From: Pseudomonas sp. Bout1
GTDB lineage: Bacteria; Pseudomonadota; Gammaproteobacteria; Pseudomonadales; Pseudomonadaceae
NCBI RefSeq assembly: GCF_034314165.1
Contig: NZ_JAVIWK010000001.1
Span: forward strand, 5,347,001-5,411,000
Length of the DNA: 64,000 nucleotides
Reading direction: 5' to 3'
Part shown: piece by piece, positions 26,371 through 34,249 of the stretch
Layout of the letters: each line of letters begins with the position of its first letter
Position numbering within the stretch: position 1 is the first letter of the stretch
Translations under genes and position numbers: made by a program
The notes under the pieces: model-generated
Databases searched by the model: none
What the model was told of the DNA's origin: nothing
The model's input: the letters and a program-made list of their open reading frames with translations, nothing else

Positions 26371-26398
26371 TGTATAGAAAGACTTTTCAGCTTTTCAA
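26371..26398 (-). promoter_or_regulatory. Probable sigma-70 promoter of acpP
   Basis: On the minus strand TTGAAA (26398-26393) and TATACA (26376-26371) are spaced by 16 nt. The expected start near 26364 gives a leader of about 46 nt that includes the RgsA site. AT-rich sequence continues upstream to 26470, as is common for strong promoters. Confidence 0.55.
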
Positions 26399-26510
26399 CT
26401 GAAAGCTTCACCCTCGTACCCTATTGGCCATCTGCCTATAAATAGATTGCAGCTTTATAACGGATTTTAGACAGCTCGTATGACATTTTTTTGAAGCGAT
26501 CCGTCACAAT

Positions 26511-27254
26511 TTAACTCATGTACATCCCGCCGTTAACCGGGATTGTAGCCCCAGTCACGTATGCCGCACCGTCGGATGCCAGGAAAGCGACCACATTCGC
26601 GATCTCTTGAGCCTGGCCCAGACGGCCCAGCGGAATCTGCGTCAGCAACGCTTCACGCTGCGCTTCAGGCAGTTCGCGGGTCATATCGGTGTCGATGAAC
26701 CCAGGGGCCACCGAGTTGACCGTAATCGACCGCGAGCCCACTTCACGCGCCAGTGCACGGCTGAAACCTTCCAGGCCGGCCTTGGCGGCTGCGTAGTTTA
26801 CTTGGCCTGCGTTGCCCATGGCACCCACTACGGAGCCAATATTGATAATTCGCCCCCAACGGGCCTTGGTCATGCCGCGCAAAACACCCTTGGACAGGCG
26901 AAACAGACTGTTCAGGTTGGTATCAACGACGTCATGCCACTCGTCGTCTTTCATGCGCATCATCAGGTTATCGCGGGTAATACCGGCATTGTTCACCAGA
27001 ATAGCCGGTGCACCGAATTGCGCTGCAATTTCAGCCAATACAGCAGCAACGGATTCATCGCTGGTCACATTAAGCTCAAGACCGGTGCCCTGAACGCCGT
27101 TTTCCTTCAACGTCGCAGCAATACGTTCAGCGCCGGCGGCGGAGGTGGCAGTGCCGATGACTACAGCGCCCAGACGGCCCAGCTCCAGGGCGATCGCCTG
27201 GCCAATGCCACGGCTTGCGCCGGTAACCAGTGCAACTTTACCTTGCAGACTCAT
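26511..27254 (-). CDS. fabG: 3-oxoacyl-ACP reductase FabG
   Basis: 247-aa short-chain dehydrogenase that reduces beta-ketoacyl-ACP with NADPH. Cofactor loop TGASRGIGQAI, NNAGITRD, and the catalytic residues Ser141, Tyr154 and Lys158 (NIGSVVG; QVNYAAAKAG). The length and C-terminus (TIPVNGGMYMS) match bacterial FabG. ATG 27254, 17 bp after the fabD stop. It is in the canonical fabD-fabG-acpP-fabF order. Confidence 0.96.
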   Translation of the reverse strand: MSLQGKVALVTGASRGIGQAIALELGRLGAVVIGTATSAAGAERIAATLKENGVQGTGLELNVTSDESVAAVLAEIAAQFGAPAILVNNAGITRDNLMMRMKDDEWHDVVDTNLNSLFRLSKGVLRGMTKARWGRIINIGSVVGAMGNAGQVNYAAAKAGLEGFSRALAREVGSRSITVNSVAPGFIDTDMTRELPEAQREALLTQIPLGRLGQAQEIANVVAFLASDGAAYVTGATIPVNGGMYMS

Positions 27255-27271
27255 GCAGGCTTCTCCTTATG

Positions 27272-28210
27272 TCAGGCCAGGGCTGCGCGAGCGGCAGCGA
27301 AGGCATCCGGGGTATTGAGGTTGGCGGTCGACACGCCTTCGGCGCAACGTTTGTTCAGGCCGGCCAGGACTTTGCCTGGGCCGCACTCGACCAATTGGGT
27401 AGCGCCGTTGGCGGCCAGGGCCTGCACCGACTCAACCCAGCGAACCGGCTTGTAGAGCTGCTCGAGCAGGTCGCGCCTGAGGGTTTCCAGGTCTGGGGCA
27501 ACTGCAGCGCTGACGTTTTGTACCAACGCAATCTTTGGCGTTTGCCAGTTGATCGCCGCAACGGACTCGGCGAAACGCTCGGCAGCCGGGCGCATCAGTT
27601 CGCAGTGGGACGGCACGCTGACCGGCAGCGGCAACGCACGCTTGGCGCCACGGGCCTTGCAACCTTCAATTGCACGCTCGACAGCCGCCTTGGCACCGGC
27701 GATCACCACCTGGCCAGGGGAATTGAAGTTGACGGCGCTGACCACTTCGCCCTGGGCCGCTTCGGCACAGGCCGCAATCACGTCAGCATCTGCCAGGCCG
27801 AGAATGGCAGCCATGCCGCCCTGCCCCGCTGGAACCGCTTCCTGCATCAACTGGCCACGACGCTCGACCAGCTTGACCGCTTCACCGAGGGTCAGGCTGC
27901 CAGCGGCCACCAGGGCGCTGTATTCGCCCAGGCTGTGACCGGCGACATAGGCCGGGCGCGCACCGCCTTCAGCCAGCCACAGGCGCCACAGGGCGATGGA
28001 AGCGGTCAGGATAGCCGGTTGGGTCTTGTCGGTTTGGTTAAGCAGCTCTTCCGGACCTTGCTGGGTCAGTGCCCACAGGTCGTAACCCAGGGCATCGGAA
28101 GCTTCCTTGAAAGTGTCCAGGACCTGCGGATATTCCGCGCCCAGCTCGGCCAACATGCCGAGGGACTGCGAACCCTGCCCTGGAAAGACGAATGCGAGGG
28201 ATGTAGACAT
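27272..28210 (-). CDS. fabD: Malonyl-CoA:ACP transacylase FabD
   Basis: 312-aa enzyme that loads malonyl groups on AcpP. The N-terminal FPGQGSQ is diagnostic, the nucleophile is Ser93 in GHSLGEYSAL, and the partner His lies in VPSHCELM near residue 200. ATG 28210 (MSTSLAFVFPGQG) is used; the longer frame to 28255 lacks homology. The leader has a weak AGGGG. It lies between plsX and fabG. Confidence 0.95.
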   Translation of the reverse strand: MSTSLAFVFPGQGSQSLGMLAELGAEYPQVLDTFKEASDALGYDLWALTQQGPEELLNQTDKTQPAILTASIALWRLWLAEGGARPAYVAGHSLGEYSALVAAGSLTLGEAVKLVERRGQLMQEAVPAGQGGMAAILGLADADVIAACAEAAQGEVVSAVNFNSPGQVVIAGAKAAVERAIEGCKARGAKRALPLPVSVPSHCELMRPAAERFAESVAAINWQTPKIALVQNVSAAVAPDLETLRRDLLEQLYKPVRWVESVQALAANGATQLVECGPGKVLAGLNKRCAEGVSTANLNTPDAFAAARAALA

Positions 28211-28336
28211 GTAACAAGCCCCTAATGATCTGGTCGTCGGAAATTGGCGCTCCAAACGTGGGAGCGCAAGAAACTGACAGATTGGATGGTCAATTGAACT
28301 GGCCGGTCACATTTAAGCATTTCCGGCGCCATTCGC

Positions 28337-29347
28337 CTAAGGCAACAGATCCTCAAGGCGGCTGTGCAAGCGTTGCGGCAGGTTTTCCTGGATCTCGATC
28401 AAGGCACGCTGGATGGCACTTTGAAAACCCTGTACCCCCGCCGAGCCGTGACTTTTCACCACGATGCCCTGCAACCCCAGGAAACTCGCGCCATTATGCC
28501 GCGCCGGCGCCAGGTCAGCCTGCAGGCGCCGCATCAAGGGCAGCGCCAGGGCGCCCACCACGCGCGAGGCAAGGTTGCGCTTGAACAAGGCCTCAATGCG
28601 CGCGGCAATCATCGTCGCCAGGCCTTCGCTGGACTTGAGCAGGATATTGCCGACAAATCCGTCGCACACCACCACGTCAGCTTCGCCACGGTACAAACCG
28701 TCACCCTCGACAAAACCGATGTAGTTCAAGCCTCGCGCGCCTTGCAACAGCGTCGCCGCCAGCTTGACCTGCTGATTGCCCTTGATGTCTTCGGTGCCGA
28801 TATTCAGCAACGCCACCCGAGGCCGGGCCACGCCCAGCGCTTCGGCCGCCACCGAGCCCATCAACGCAAAGTGCAACAGATGCTCGGCGCTGCAATCGAC
28901 GTTCGCCCCCAGGTCCAGCAACTGGCAATAGCCTTGCTGGGTGGGGATGGCCGCGACCATCGCCGGCCGGTCAATCCCTGGCAGGGTTTTGAGCACATGC
29001 CGGGACAACGCCATTAAAGCACCTGTATTGCCTGCACTGACACAGGCCTGGGCCTTGCCATCGCGCACCAACTCAAGGGCCACCCGCATCGAAGAATCAG
29101 GCTTGCCGCGCAAGGCCTGCGCAGGCTTTTCATCCATGGTGATGGTTTCGCTGGCCGGTGTAACAGTCAGGCGCACACGATCCACCGCCGGATGGCTGGC
29201 AATCAGTTCTTCAAGTAAGGAGGGTTGACCGACGAGGGTCAGGTGCAGCGAGGGCGTAGCAGACAGGCAAGCAATGCAGGCCTGAACAATGCTGCGGGGA
29301 CCGAAGTCCCCGCCCATTGCGTCAATCGCGATGACTTGAGCAGACAA
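28337..29347 (-). CDS. plsX: Phosphate acyltransferase PlsX
   Basis: 336-aa soluble enzyme that makes acyl-phosphate from acyl-ACP for phospholipid synthesis. It opens with [13 protein letters not shown], and [20 protein letters not shown] and [16 protein letters not shown] are conserved PlsX signatures. The start appears to be TTG 29347 ([13 protein letters not shown]), only 4 nt after the rpmF stop, consistent with coupling. No ATG is available before the conserved N-terminus. It links ribosomal protein and lipid synthesis genes in the usual rpmF-plsX-fab cluster. Confidence 0.95.
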   Translation of the reverse strand: MSAQVIAIDAMGGDFGPRSIVQACIACLSATPSLHLTLVGQPSLLEELIASHPAVDRVRLTVTPASETITMDEKPAQALRGKPDSSMRVALELVRDGKAQACVSAGNTGALMALSRHVLKTLPGIDRPAMVAAIPTQQGYCQLLDLGANVDCSAEHLLHFALMGSVAAEALGVARPRVALLNIGTEDIKGNQQVKLAATLLQGARGLNYIGFVEGDGLYRGEADVVVCDGFVGNILLKSSEGLATMIAARIEALFKRNLASRVVGALALPLMRRLQADLAPARHNGASFLGLQGIVVKSHGSAGVQGFQSAIQRALIEIQENLPQRLHSRLEDLLP

Positions 29348-29351
29348 GTGA

Positions 29352-29534
29352 TTACTCGTCAGCGCCCTTGTCGATCACTTTACGGCCACGGTATACGCCT
29401 TCTGGCGATACGTGGTGACGCAGGTGAACTTCACCAGTGGTTTTTTCTACAGACAGAGTGCTTGCCGTCAGGGCGTCGTGCGAACGACGCATGTCACGGG
29501 CAGAGCGGGATTTTTTGTTCTGCTGAACAGCCAT
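29352..29534 (-). CDS. rpmF: 50S ribosomal protein L32 RpmF
   Basis: 60-aa basic protein of the large ribosomal subunit. The N-terminal [20 protein letters not shown] is typical of gamma-proteobacterial L32, and the middle reads [18 protein letters not shown]. The zinc Cys motif of some L32 proteins is absent, as in other pseudomonads. It starts at ATG 29534 after TTTAGGAG, and is followed at once by plsX. Confidence 0.96.
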   Translation of the reverse strand: MAVQQNKKSRSARDMRRSHDALTASTLSVEKTTGEVHLRHHVSPEGVYRGRKVIDKGADE

Positions 29535-29547
29535 AATTGATTAACTC

Positions 29548-30075
29548 CTAAACGTTTGGGTCACGCTTTAACTGCGCCAATACACTGAACGGGTTGGACC
29601 GCGTTACCTCGTCCTCGCTCGGTTCGGGCTCATCGAGACCCGCCGGCTGCTGGCATTCTTCCGGATGATGAGCAGGCACAATGGGCAAGGCGAGCAAAAG
29701 CTCCTCCTCGATCAGTGACTGCAGATCCAAAGGATCTTCGCCCAGTTCCAGCACGTCATAACCTTTCGGCAACGACTGGGTATTCGCACCCTCTTTCACC
29801 ACAGCATAACTGCATTCGCTGTGGATCGGCAGGGTGACCAGCTCAAGACAACGCTGGCAAACCATTTTGACCTCGGTGTCGATAAAGCTGTGGATTACCA
29901 CAGACTTACGTTCATCTCGTTCAAAAACGAATTTAGCCTGCACCGTACCGACAGTGTCGGAAAGCGGGTCGCAGAGTCTCTTCAAATCGGCCAGCAGCAC
30001 TTCACCTTGAAGGGTAGTGCCACGATCAGCCAATTTGCGCGGGTCAACGTGAGGTGGAATCGGGTCATTCAACAT
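29548..30075 (-). CDS. yceD: YceD/DUF177 family 23S rRNA accumulation protein
   Basis: 175-aa protein needed for normal 23S rRNA accumulation in E. coli and plants. The CxxC-type segment in VKMVCQRCLELVTLPI and the acidic region DVLELGEDPLDLQSLIEEELLLALPIVP are characteristic. ATG 30075 (MLNDPIPPHVDPRKLADRG) is preferred over 30099. It is immediately upstream of rpmF (13 bp), and divergent from maf with about 105 bp between the starts. Confidence 0.93.
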   Translation of the reverse strand: MLNDPIPPHVDPRKLADRGTTLQGEVLLADLKRLCDPLSDTVGTVQAKFVFERDERKSVVIHSFIDTEVKMVCQRCLELVTLPIHSECSYAVVKEGANTQSLPKGYDVLELGEDPLDLQSLIEEELLLALPIVPAHHPEECQQPAGLDEPEPSEDEVTRSNPFSVLAQLKRDPNV

Positions 30076-30180
30076 AGGCGCAGCATTATAGGGATGCACC
30101 CAGCCATGTCAAAGGAAATTAGACCCTGTCCGTCGTCGGGCCCTCCCGCTAGAATCCGCGACTGCCTTAAGGAGACGCCC

Positions 30181-30759
30181 ATGCTGCCTTTATTACTCGC
30201 TTCCAGCTCGGTTTATCGCCGCGAATTGCTGAATCGTCTGCGCCTGCCATTCATCTGCAGCTCGCCGGATATCGACGAAAGCCACCGCCCGGACGAGTCC
30301 GCCGTGGAGCTGGTCAAGCGCCTGGCTGAAGAGAAGGCCCGCGCCTTGGCCAGCAGCCATCCCGGCCACCTGATTATCGGCTCGGATCAGGTCGCCGCGC
30401 TCGACGGCCAGATCATCGGCAAGCCCCATACCTTCGAGAAGGCCCGTGAGCAGTTGCTGGCGGCGAGCGGCAAGCGCGTCAGCTTCCTCACAGGCCTGGC
30501 CGTACTGAACAGCGCCACCGGGCGCTGCCAGGTCGACTGCATTCCGTTCACCGTACATATGCGCACGCTGGACGCCGCCCGCATCGAGCGCTACCTGCGC
30601 CTCGAGCAGCCCTATGACTGCGCTGGCAGCTTCAAGGCCGAGGGCTTGGGGGTGAGCCTGTTTCAAAGCACCGAAGGGCCGGACGCTACCAGCCTGGTCG
30701 GTCTGCCACTGATTCGACTGGTAGGCATGCTGCTGGCCGAAGGCGTACAGATTCCCTGA
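30181..30759 (+). CDS. Maf/YceF family nucleotide pyrophosphatase
   Basis: 192-aa house-cleaning NTP pyrophosphatase. LLLASSSVYRRELLNRLRLPF is the Maf N-terminal motif, SPDIDESHRPDES is the substrate loop, GSDQVAALDGQIIGKP carries the catalytic Asp, and CAGSFKAEGLG is at the C-terminal side. The pattern fits the YceF subtype (7-methyl-GTP pyrophosphatase) more than YhdE. AAGGAG lies 9 nt before ATG 30181. It is divergent from the yceD-rpmF-plsX operon, as in E. coli. Confidence 0.92.
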   Translation: MLPLLLASSSVYRRELLNRLRLPFICSSPDIDESHRPDESAVELVKRLAEEKARALASSHPGHLIIGSDQVAALDGQIIGKPHTFEKAREQLLAASGKRVSFLTGLAVLNSATGRCQVDCIPFTVHMRTLDAARIERYLRLEQPYDCAGSFKAEGLGVSLFQSTEGPDATSLVGLPLIRLVGMLLAEGVQIP

Positions 30760-30775
30760 GGACACCACAAACAAA

Positions 30776-30863
30776 TGTGGGAGCTGGCTTGCCTGCGAAG
30801 CAGACACCTCGGTACATCAGTCGCACCGAGGTGATGCTATCGCAGGCAAGCCAGCTCCCACAT
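30776..30863. repeat. REP doublet (REPIN), GTGGGAGCTGGCTTGCCTGCGA type
   Basis: TGTGGGAGCTGGCTTGCCTG at the left and its complement at the right enclose ACCTCGGT/ACCGAGGT, another inverted pair. It lies between the convergent maf and sppA genes. The same unit occurs at 56854, 58913 and 62046. Confidence 0.87.
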
Positions 30864-30888
30864 TTTAAGCCATGTCGCGCTCAAGATC

Positions 30889-31881
30889 TCAGCGCAGGGT
30901 CGGCCCCTGGAAACCCATGTACAGCGCCAGCTTCTCGGCCACACTGGCACCGAGCTTTTTCGAGAAACGGTCAAACGGCGATTCCTGAACGGTGAAGTCC
31001 ACCAGTTCTTTCTCGCCAACCACATCGCGCGCCACCGAACTGGCACTGCCCAGGCCGTCGATCAAGCCCAGCGGCAGCGCCTGCTCGCCAGACCAGACCA
31101 GCCCGGAGAACAGCTCCGGATGCTCTTTATCCTTGAGCCGATCACCGCGCCCTTGCTTCACGCTGGCGATGAACTGCCGGTGAGTAGTGTCCAGCACGCC
31201 CTGCCAGAACTGGGTTTCATCGGCCTTTTGCGGCTGGAACGGATCCAGGAACGACTTGTGCTCGCCCGACGTATAGGTACGCCGCTCAACCCCCAGCTTC
31301 TCCATGGTGCCGACAAAGCCGTAACCGGCTGCCGTCACACCAATGGACCCCACCAGGCTGGCCTTGTCGGCGTAGATCTGGTCGGCGGCGCTGGCAATGT
31401 AATAGGCACCCGAGGCACCCAGGTCGGAAATCACCGCATACAGTTTGATGTCCGGATGCAAGGCACGCAGGCGACGAATCTCGTCATACACATAACCCGA
31501 CTGCACCGGGCTGCCGCCGGGGCTGTTGATGCGCAGGATCACGGCCTTGACCTTGGAGTCCTCGAAGGCGGCCCGCAGGCTGCTGACGATATTGTCGGCA
31601 CTGGCGGACTCCTTGTCGGCAATCACCCCGCGTACTTCGATCAATGCCGTGTAGTTGCCGCTGCGGGTGGCGCTCTTCTCCATGTCCATCAGCGGGCTGA
31701 ACAGTGCCAGCATGCCCAACAGATAAATAAAGGTCAGAAGCTTGAAAAAGATCCCCCAACGCCGCGAGCGACGTTGCTCCTGCACACTGGCCAGCAGGGT
31801 CTTTTCCAGCAACTTCCAGCTTTTGTCATCGCCATTGTTATCAGCGTTGGCCTTCTCAGGCGCTTTCCACTCATCGGTCAT
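30889..31881 (-). CDS. sppA: S49 family signal peptide peptidase SppA
   Basis: 330-aa inner-membrane serine protease of the short (single-domain) SppA form. One transmembrane helix lies at residues about 43-62 (GIFFKLLTFIYLLGMLALF). The catalytic Ser157 is in DLGASGAYYIA, and the general-base Lys209 is in TSGEHKSFLDPF. It digests leftover signal peptides in the membrane. ATG 31881. It lies 21 bp downstream of the HAD phosphatase gene, in a run rluC-HAD-sppA on the minus strand. Confidence 0.93.
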   Translation of the reverse strand: MTDEWKAPEKANADNNGDDKSWKLLEKTLLASVQEQRRSRRWGIFFKLLTFIYLLGMLALFSPLMDMEKSATRSGNYTALIEVRGVIADKESASADNIVSSLRAAFEDSKVKAVILRINSPGGSPVQSGYVYDEIRRLRALHPDIKLYAVISDLGASGAYYIASAADQIYADKASLVGSIGVTAAGYGFVGTMEKLGVERRTYTSGEHKSFLDPFQPQKADETQFWQGVLDTTHRQFIASVKQGRGDRLKDKEHPELFSGLVWSGEQALPLGLIDGLGSASSVARDVVGEKELVDFTVQESPFDRFSKKLGASVAEKLALYMGFQGPTLR

Positions 31882-31902
31882 GCCATCTGCCCCAGCAAAG
31901 AC

Positions 31903-32565
31903 TTAATAGGCCCGACTGAGCCAGGCCTGCAATTCAGAAAAACGGTCAATCGTCAGTCTCGGCTCGTACACCTGCAACGCCTCGGCGGCCTGGGCGCCGT
32001 AGCTGACCGCCACGGAGTCCATGCCAGCATTGCGCGCCATCATCAAATCGAACGACGCATCACCCACCATCAACGCCTGCCGAGGCGACACGCCACATTG
32101 AGCAAGGATCTGCTCAAGCATCAGAGGGTGAGGTTTGCTGGCGGTTTCATCCGCCGCGCGGGTCGCGTCGAAATAATCTTCCCAGCCGTGGGCCTTGAGC
32201 ACCCGATCCAGGCCGCGACGGGCCTTGCCGGTCGCCACCGCAAGGTGATACCCGTCGGCGCGAAACGCTTCCATGGCCTGCGCTACGCCTTCAAACAGCG
32301 GCGAAGGCCGGGCATCGAGGGCCATGTAGTAATCGGCGTAGTGCTGACGAAAGGCGATCAACTCGTCGTCGCCAATCTCCGGGTACAGGGTGCGGATCGC
32401 TTCCGGCAAGCCCAGGCCGATAATGCCCTTGACCGCCAGGTCGTCGCACAACGCATAACCGGAACGTGTCGACGCTGCGTGCATCGACTCGACAATCCGA
32501 CCAATGGAATCGCACAGGGTGCCATCCCAATCAAAGATCAGCAGCTTGTAGTCAGGGTGCGACAC
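31903..32565 (-). CDS. HAD family phosphatase (Gph-like)
   Basis: 220-aa haloacid dehalogenase-like hydrolase. Motif [14 protein letters not shown] has the nucleophile Asp, motif II is [12 protein letters not shown], motif III Lys is in ASKPHPLML, and motif IV is [16 protein letters not shown]. It resembles phosphoglycolate phosphatase and the YjjG/PgmB group; substrate unknown. The start is GTG 32565, overlapping the end of rluC by 14 nt, so the pair is coupled. The arrangement rluC-HAD-sppA next to rne is conserved in Pseudomonas. Confidence 0.9.
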   Translation of the reverse strand: MSHPDYKLLIFDWDGTLCDSIGRIVESMHAASTRSGYALCDDLAVKGIIGLGLPEAIRTLYPEIGDDELIAFRQHYADYYMALDARPSPLFEGVAQAMEAFRADGYHLAVATGKARRGLDRVLKAHGWEDYFDATRAADETASKPHPLMLEQILAQCGVSPRQALMVGDASFDLMMARNAGMDSVAVSYGAQAAEALQVYEPRLTIDRFSELQAWLSRAY

Positions 32566-33511
32566 TCAGGCGCTCCACGGTCTTGGCCCACATTTCATCG
32601 ACAGGCGCCTGCAGCTTCAATTCGCCGCCATCCGGCAGCGGCACGGTCAGCATGTAGGCGTGCAGGAACAGGCGTTTGCCGCCCAGGTCGCGGATCTCCC
32701 TGGAGAAATCCTCGTCACCGTACTTGGTATCACCGGCAATACAGTGGCCTGCGTGCAGGGTATGCACACGAATCTGGTGGGTGCGGCCGGTGACCGGCTT
32801 GGCCTCGACCATGGTCGCGAAGTCACCGAAACGGCGCAGCACCTTGAACAGGGTCAGCGCCTCCTTGCCCTCCTCGTCCACTTCGACCATGCGCTCGCCG
32901 GAACGCAGGTTGCTCTTCTGCAACGGCGCACGAACGCTTTTGATCGAGGTCGCCCAGTTGCCGCGCACCAGCGCCATGTAGCGCTTGTCCACGCCGTCAC
33001 CGCGCAGGGCAGCGTGCAGGTGACGCAACATGCTGCGCTTCTTGGCGATCATCAGCAGGCCGGAGGTGTCACGGTCCAGACGGTGGACCAGTTCCAGCTC
33101 CTTGGCATCCGGGCGCAACTGACGAAAGGCTTCGATCACCCCGTAGTTGAGGCCGCTGCCGCCATGCACGGCGATACCGCAAGGCTTGTTGATCACGATC
33201 AGCTTGTTGTCTTCGAACACAATCGAGGCTTCAAGGCGCTGCAGCAGGCCTTGAGCCAGAGGGACCGGCTCGTCCCGCTCAGGCACGCGCACCGGCGGCA
33301 CACGGATGATGTCGCCCGCCTGCAGCTTGTACTCGGGCTTGATCCGCCCCTTGTTCACGCGCACTTCGCCTTTACGCAAAATGCGGTAAATCAAGGTCTT
33401 GGGCACGCCTTTGAGCCTGGCAAGAAGAAAGTTGTCGATGCGTTGGCCGGCATATTCCGGCGAGACCTCAAGCAGCTGGACGCTGGGGGTCTGGGGGGCG
33501 GTAGTCGTCAT
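32552..33511 (-). CDS. rluC: 23S rRNA pseudouridine synthase RluC
   Basis: 319-aa enzyme that makes pseudouridines 955, 2504 and 2580 of 23S rRNA. An N-terminal S4 RNA-binding domain ([20 protein letters not shown]) is followed by the catalytic RluA-type domain with [12 protein letters not shown], the Asp being the nucleophile. [17 protein letters not shown] is the conserved C-terminal motif. ATG 33511. It is divergent from rne with 738 bp between start codons, and heads an operon with the HAD phosphatase and sppA. Confidence 0.95.
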   Translation of the reverse strand: MTTTAPQTPSVQLLEVSPEYAGQRIDNFLLARLKGVPKTLIYRILRKGEVRVNKGRIKPEYKLQAGDIIRVPPVRVPERDEPVPLAQGLLQRLEASIVFEDNKLIVINKPCGIAVHGGSGLNYGVIEAFRQLRPDAKELELVHRLDRDTSGLLMIAKKRSMLRHLHAALRGDGVDKRYMALVRGNWATSIKSVRAPLQKSNLRSGERMVEVDEEGKEALTLFKVLRRFGDFATMVEAKPVTGRTHQIRVHTLHAGHCIAGDTKYGDEDFSREIRDLGGKRLFLHAYMLTVPLPDGGELKLQAPVDEMWAKTVERLSVAP

Positions 33512-33540
33512 GGCGGCGATGATAACAATTTTTTATGGAA

Positions 33541-33569
33541 TTGAAGCACTTAATCATTGCTGCTATAGT
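33541..33569 (+). promoter_or_regulatory. Probable sigma-70 promoter of rne
   Basis: TTGAAG (33541-33546) and TATAGT (33564-33569) are separated by exactly 17 nt. Transcription from about 33576 would give an rne leader of roughly 670 nt. The promoter starts 30 bp from the divergent rluC start codon. Confidence 0.6.
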
Positions 33570-33575
33570 CGCGAA

Positions 33576-34249
33576 CGCCGCCAAAAGCGGCCTGGACAGA
33601 GGACTAGCGGCAAACTGCCGGCCCTGACCATCGCAATTCATCAGGACGCGAGGCCGTCCTACGGGGCTTTCGCCACTTTGGAAGGCTCGAGATTGTAACA
33701 AGCGCAGGTGACATGAGGCCTGAAGCGAGTGCAAAAAGCAGAGTGATTACTCGCCTTTTGCGCCGATATTTACGGCCAGTTCACAAAGTGCAGTCAATCT
33801 TGAGCCAGACCACGGCGAATGCTTCGGAAACAACGCCTGTTACGAGCTGAGTGAGAGCACAGTCGCCCACACCCGGTCTTGTTTAGCCATGAGCGTGTTC
33901 CCCCCATTGGAGAACACGGTAAATGCCAACCCGCTGCGGATTCTGCGCGCGGCAGCACCCGAATTATCAGGGATACGTGTAGGGTGGAGATGCACAACCG
34001 TCGGACTGTGTAGCACTAGGCTTATATTTAGACGCTTCATCTCGTCCACAGTCGCCGGTTGATTCCTCCTCCTGACTGAGTGCTTAAGTCACCACAGCAA
34101 GCAGGAAGCGTACGTCGCGATACCGCCCATTTTGGCGGGTATTGCTGGACACTGGAGTGGCCAACCACTCTTGACGCACCTGACACCGACCGTGAGAAGT
34201 CGTGTGTGCCGAACGCCGTTTCCGGCAGCCCGGAAACCGACGGTACAAC
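33576..34249 (+). promoter_or_regulatory. Long structured 5' leader of rne (rne-II-type autoregulatory region)
   Basis: This stretch has no convincing gene. It contains clear hairpins: CGTGTTC/GAACACG at 33894-33918 and an 8-bp perfect stem GTTTCCGG-CAGC-CCGGAAAC at 34218-34237, ending 13 nt before the rne start codon. There is no good Shine-Dalgarno sequence. A conserved cis-regulatory RNA called rne-II has been described upstream of Pseudomonas rne, and E. coli RNase E represses itself by cutting its own long leader. I did not verify the rne-II consensus base by base. Confidence 0.65.

Noticed and set aside
30876..30890. Further REP-associated transposase (RAYT) or IS gene near the repeats
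   Set aside because: Several REP doublets occur, but no frame in the window shows the RAYT/Y1 transposase HUH motif or any IS transposase signature.
33794..34049. Small minus-strand ORFs within the rne leader
   Set aside because: No ribosome-binding sites, no recognisable domains, and the region is better explained as a structured leader.
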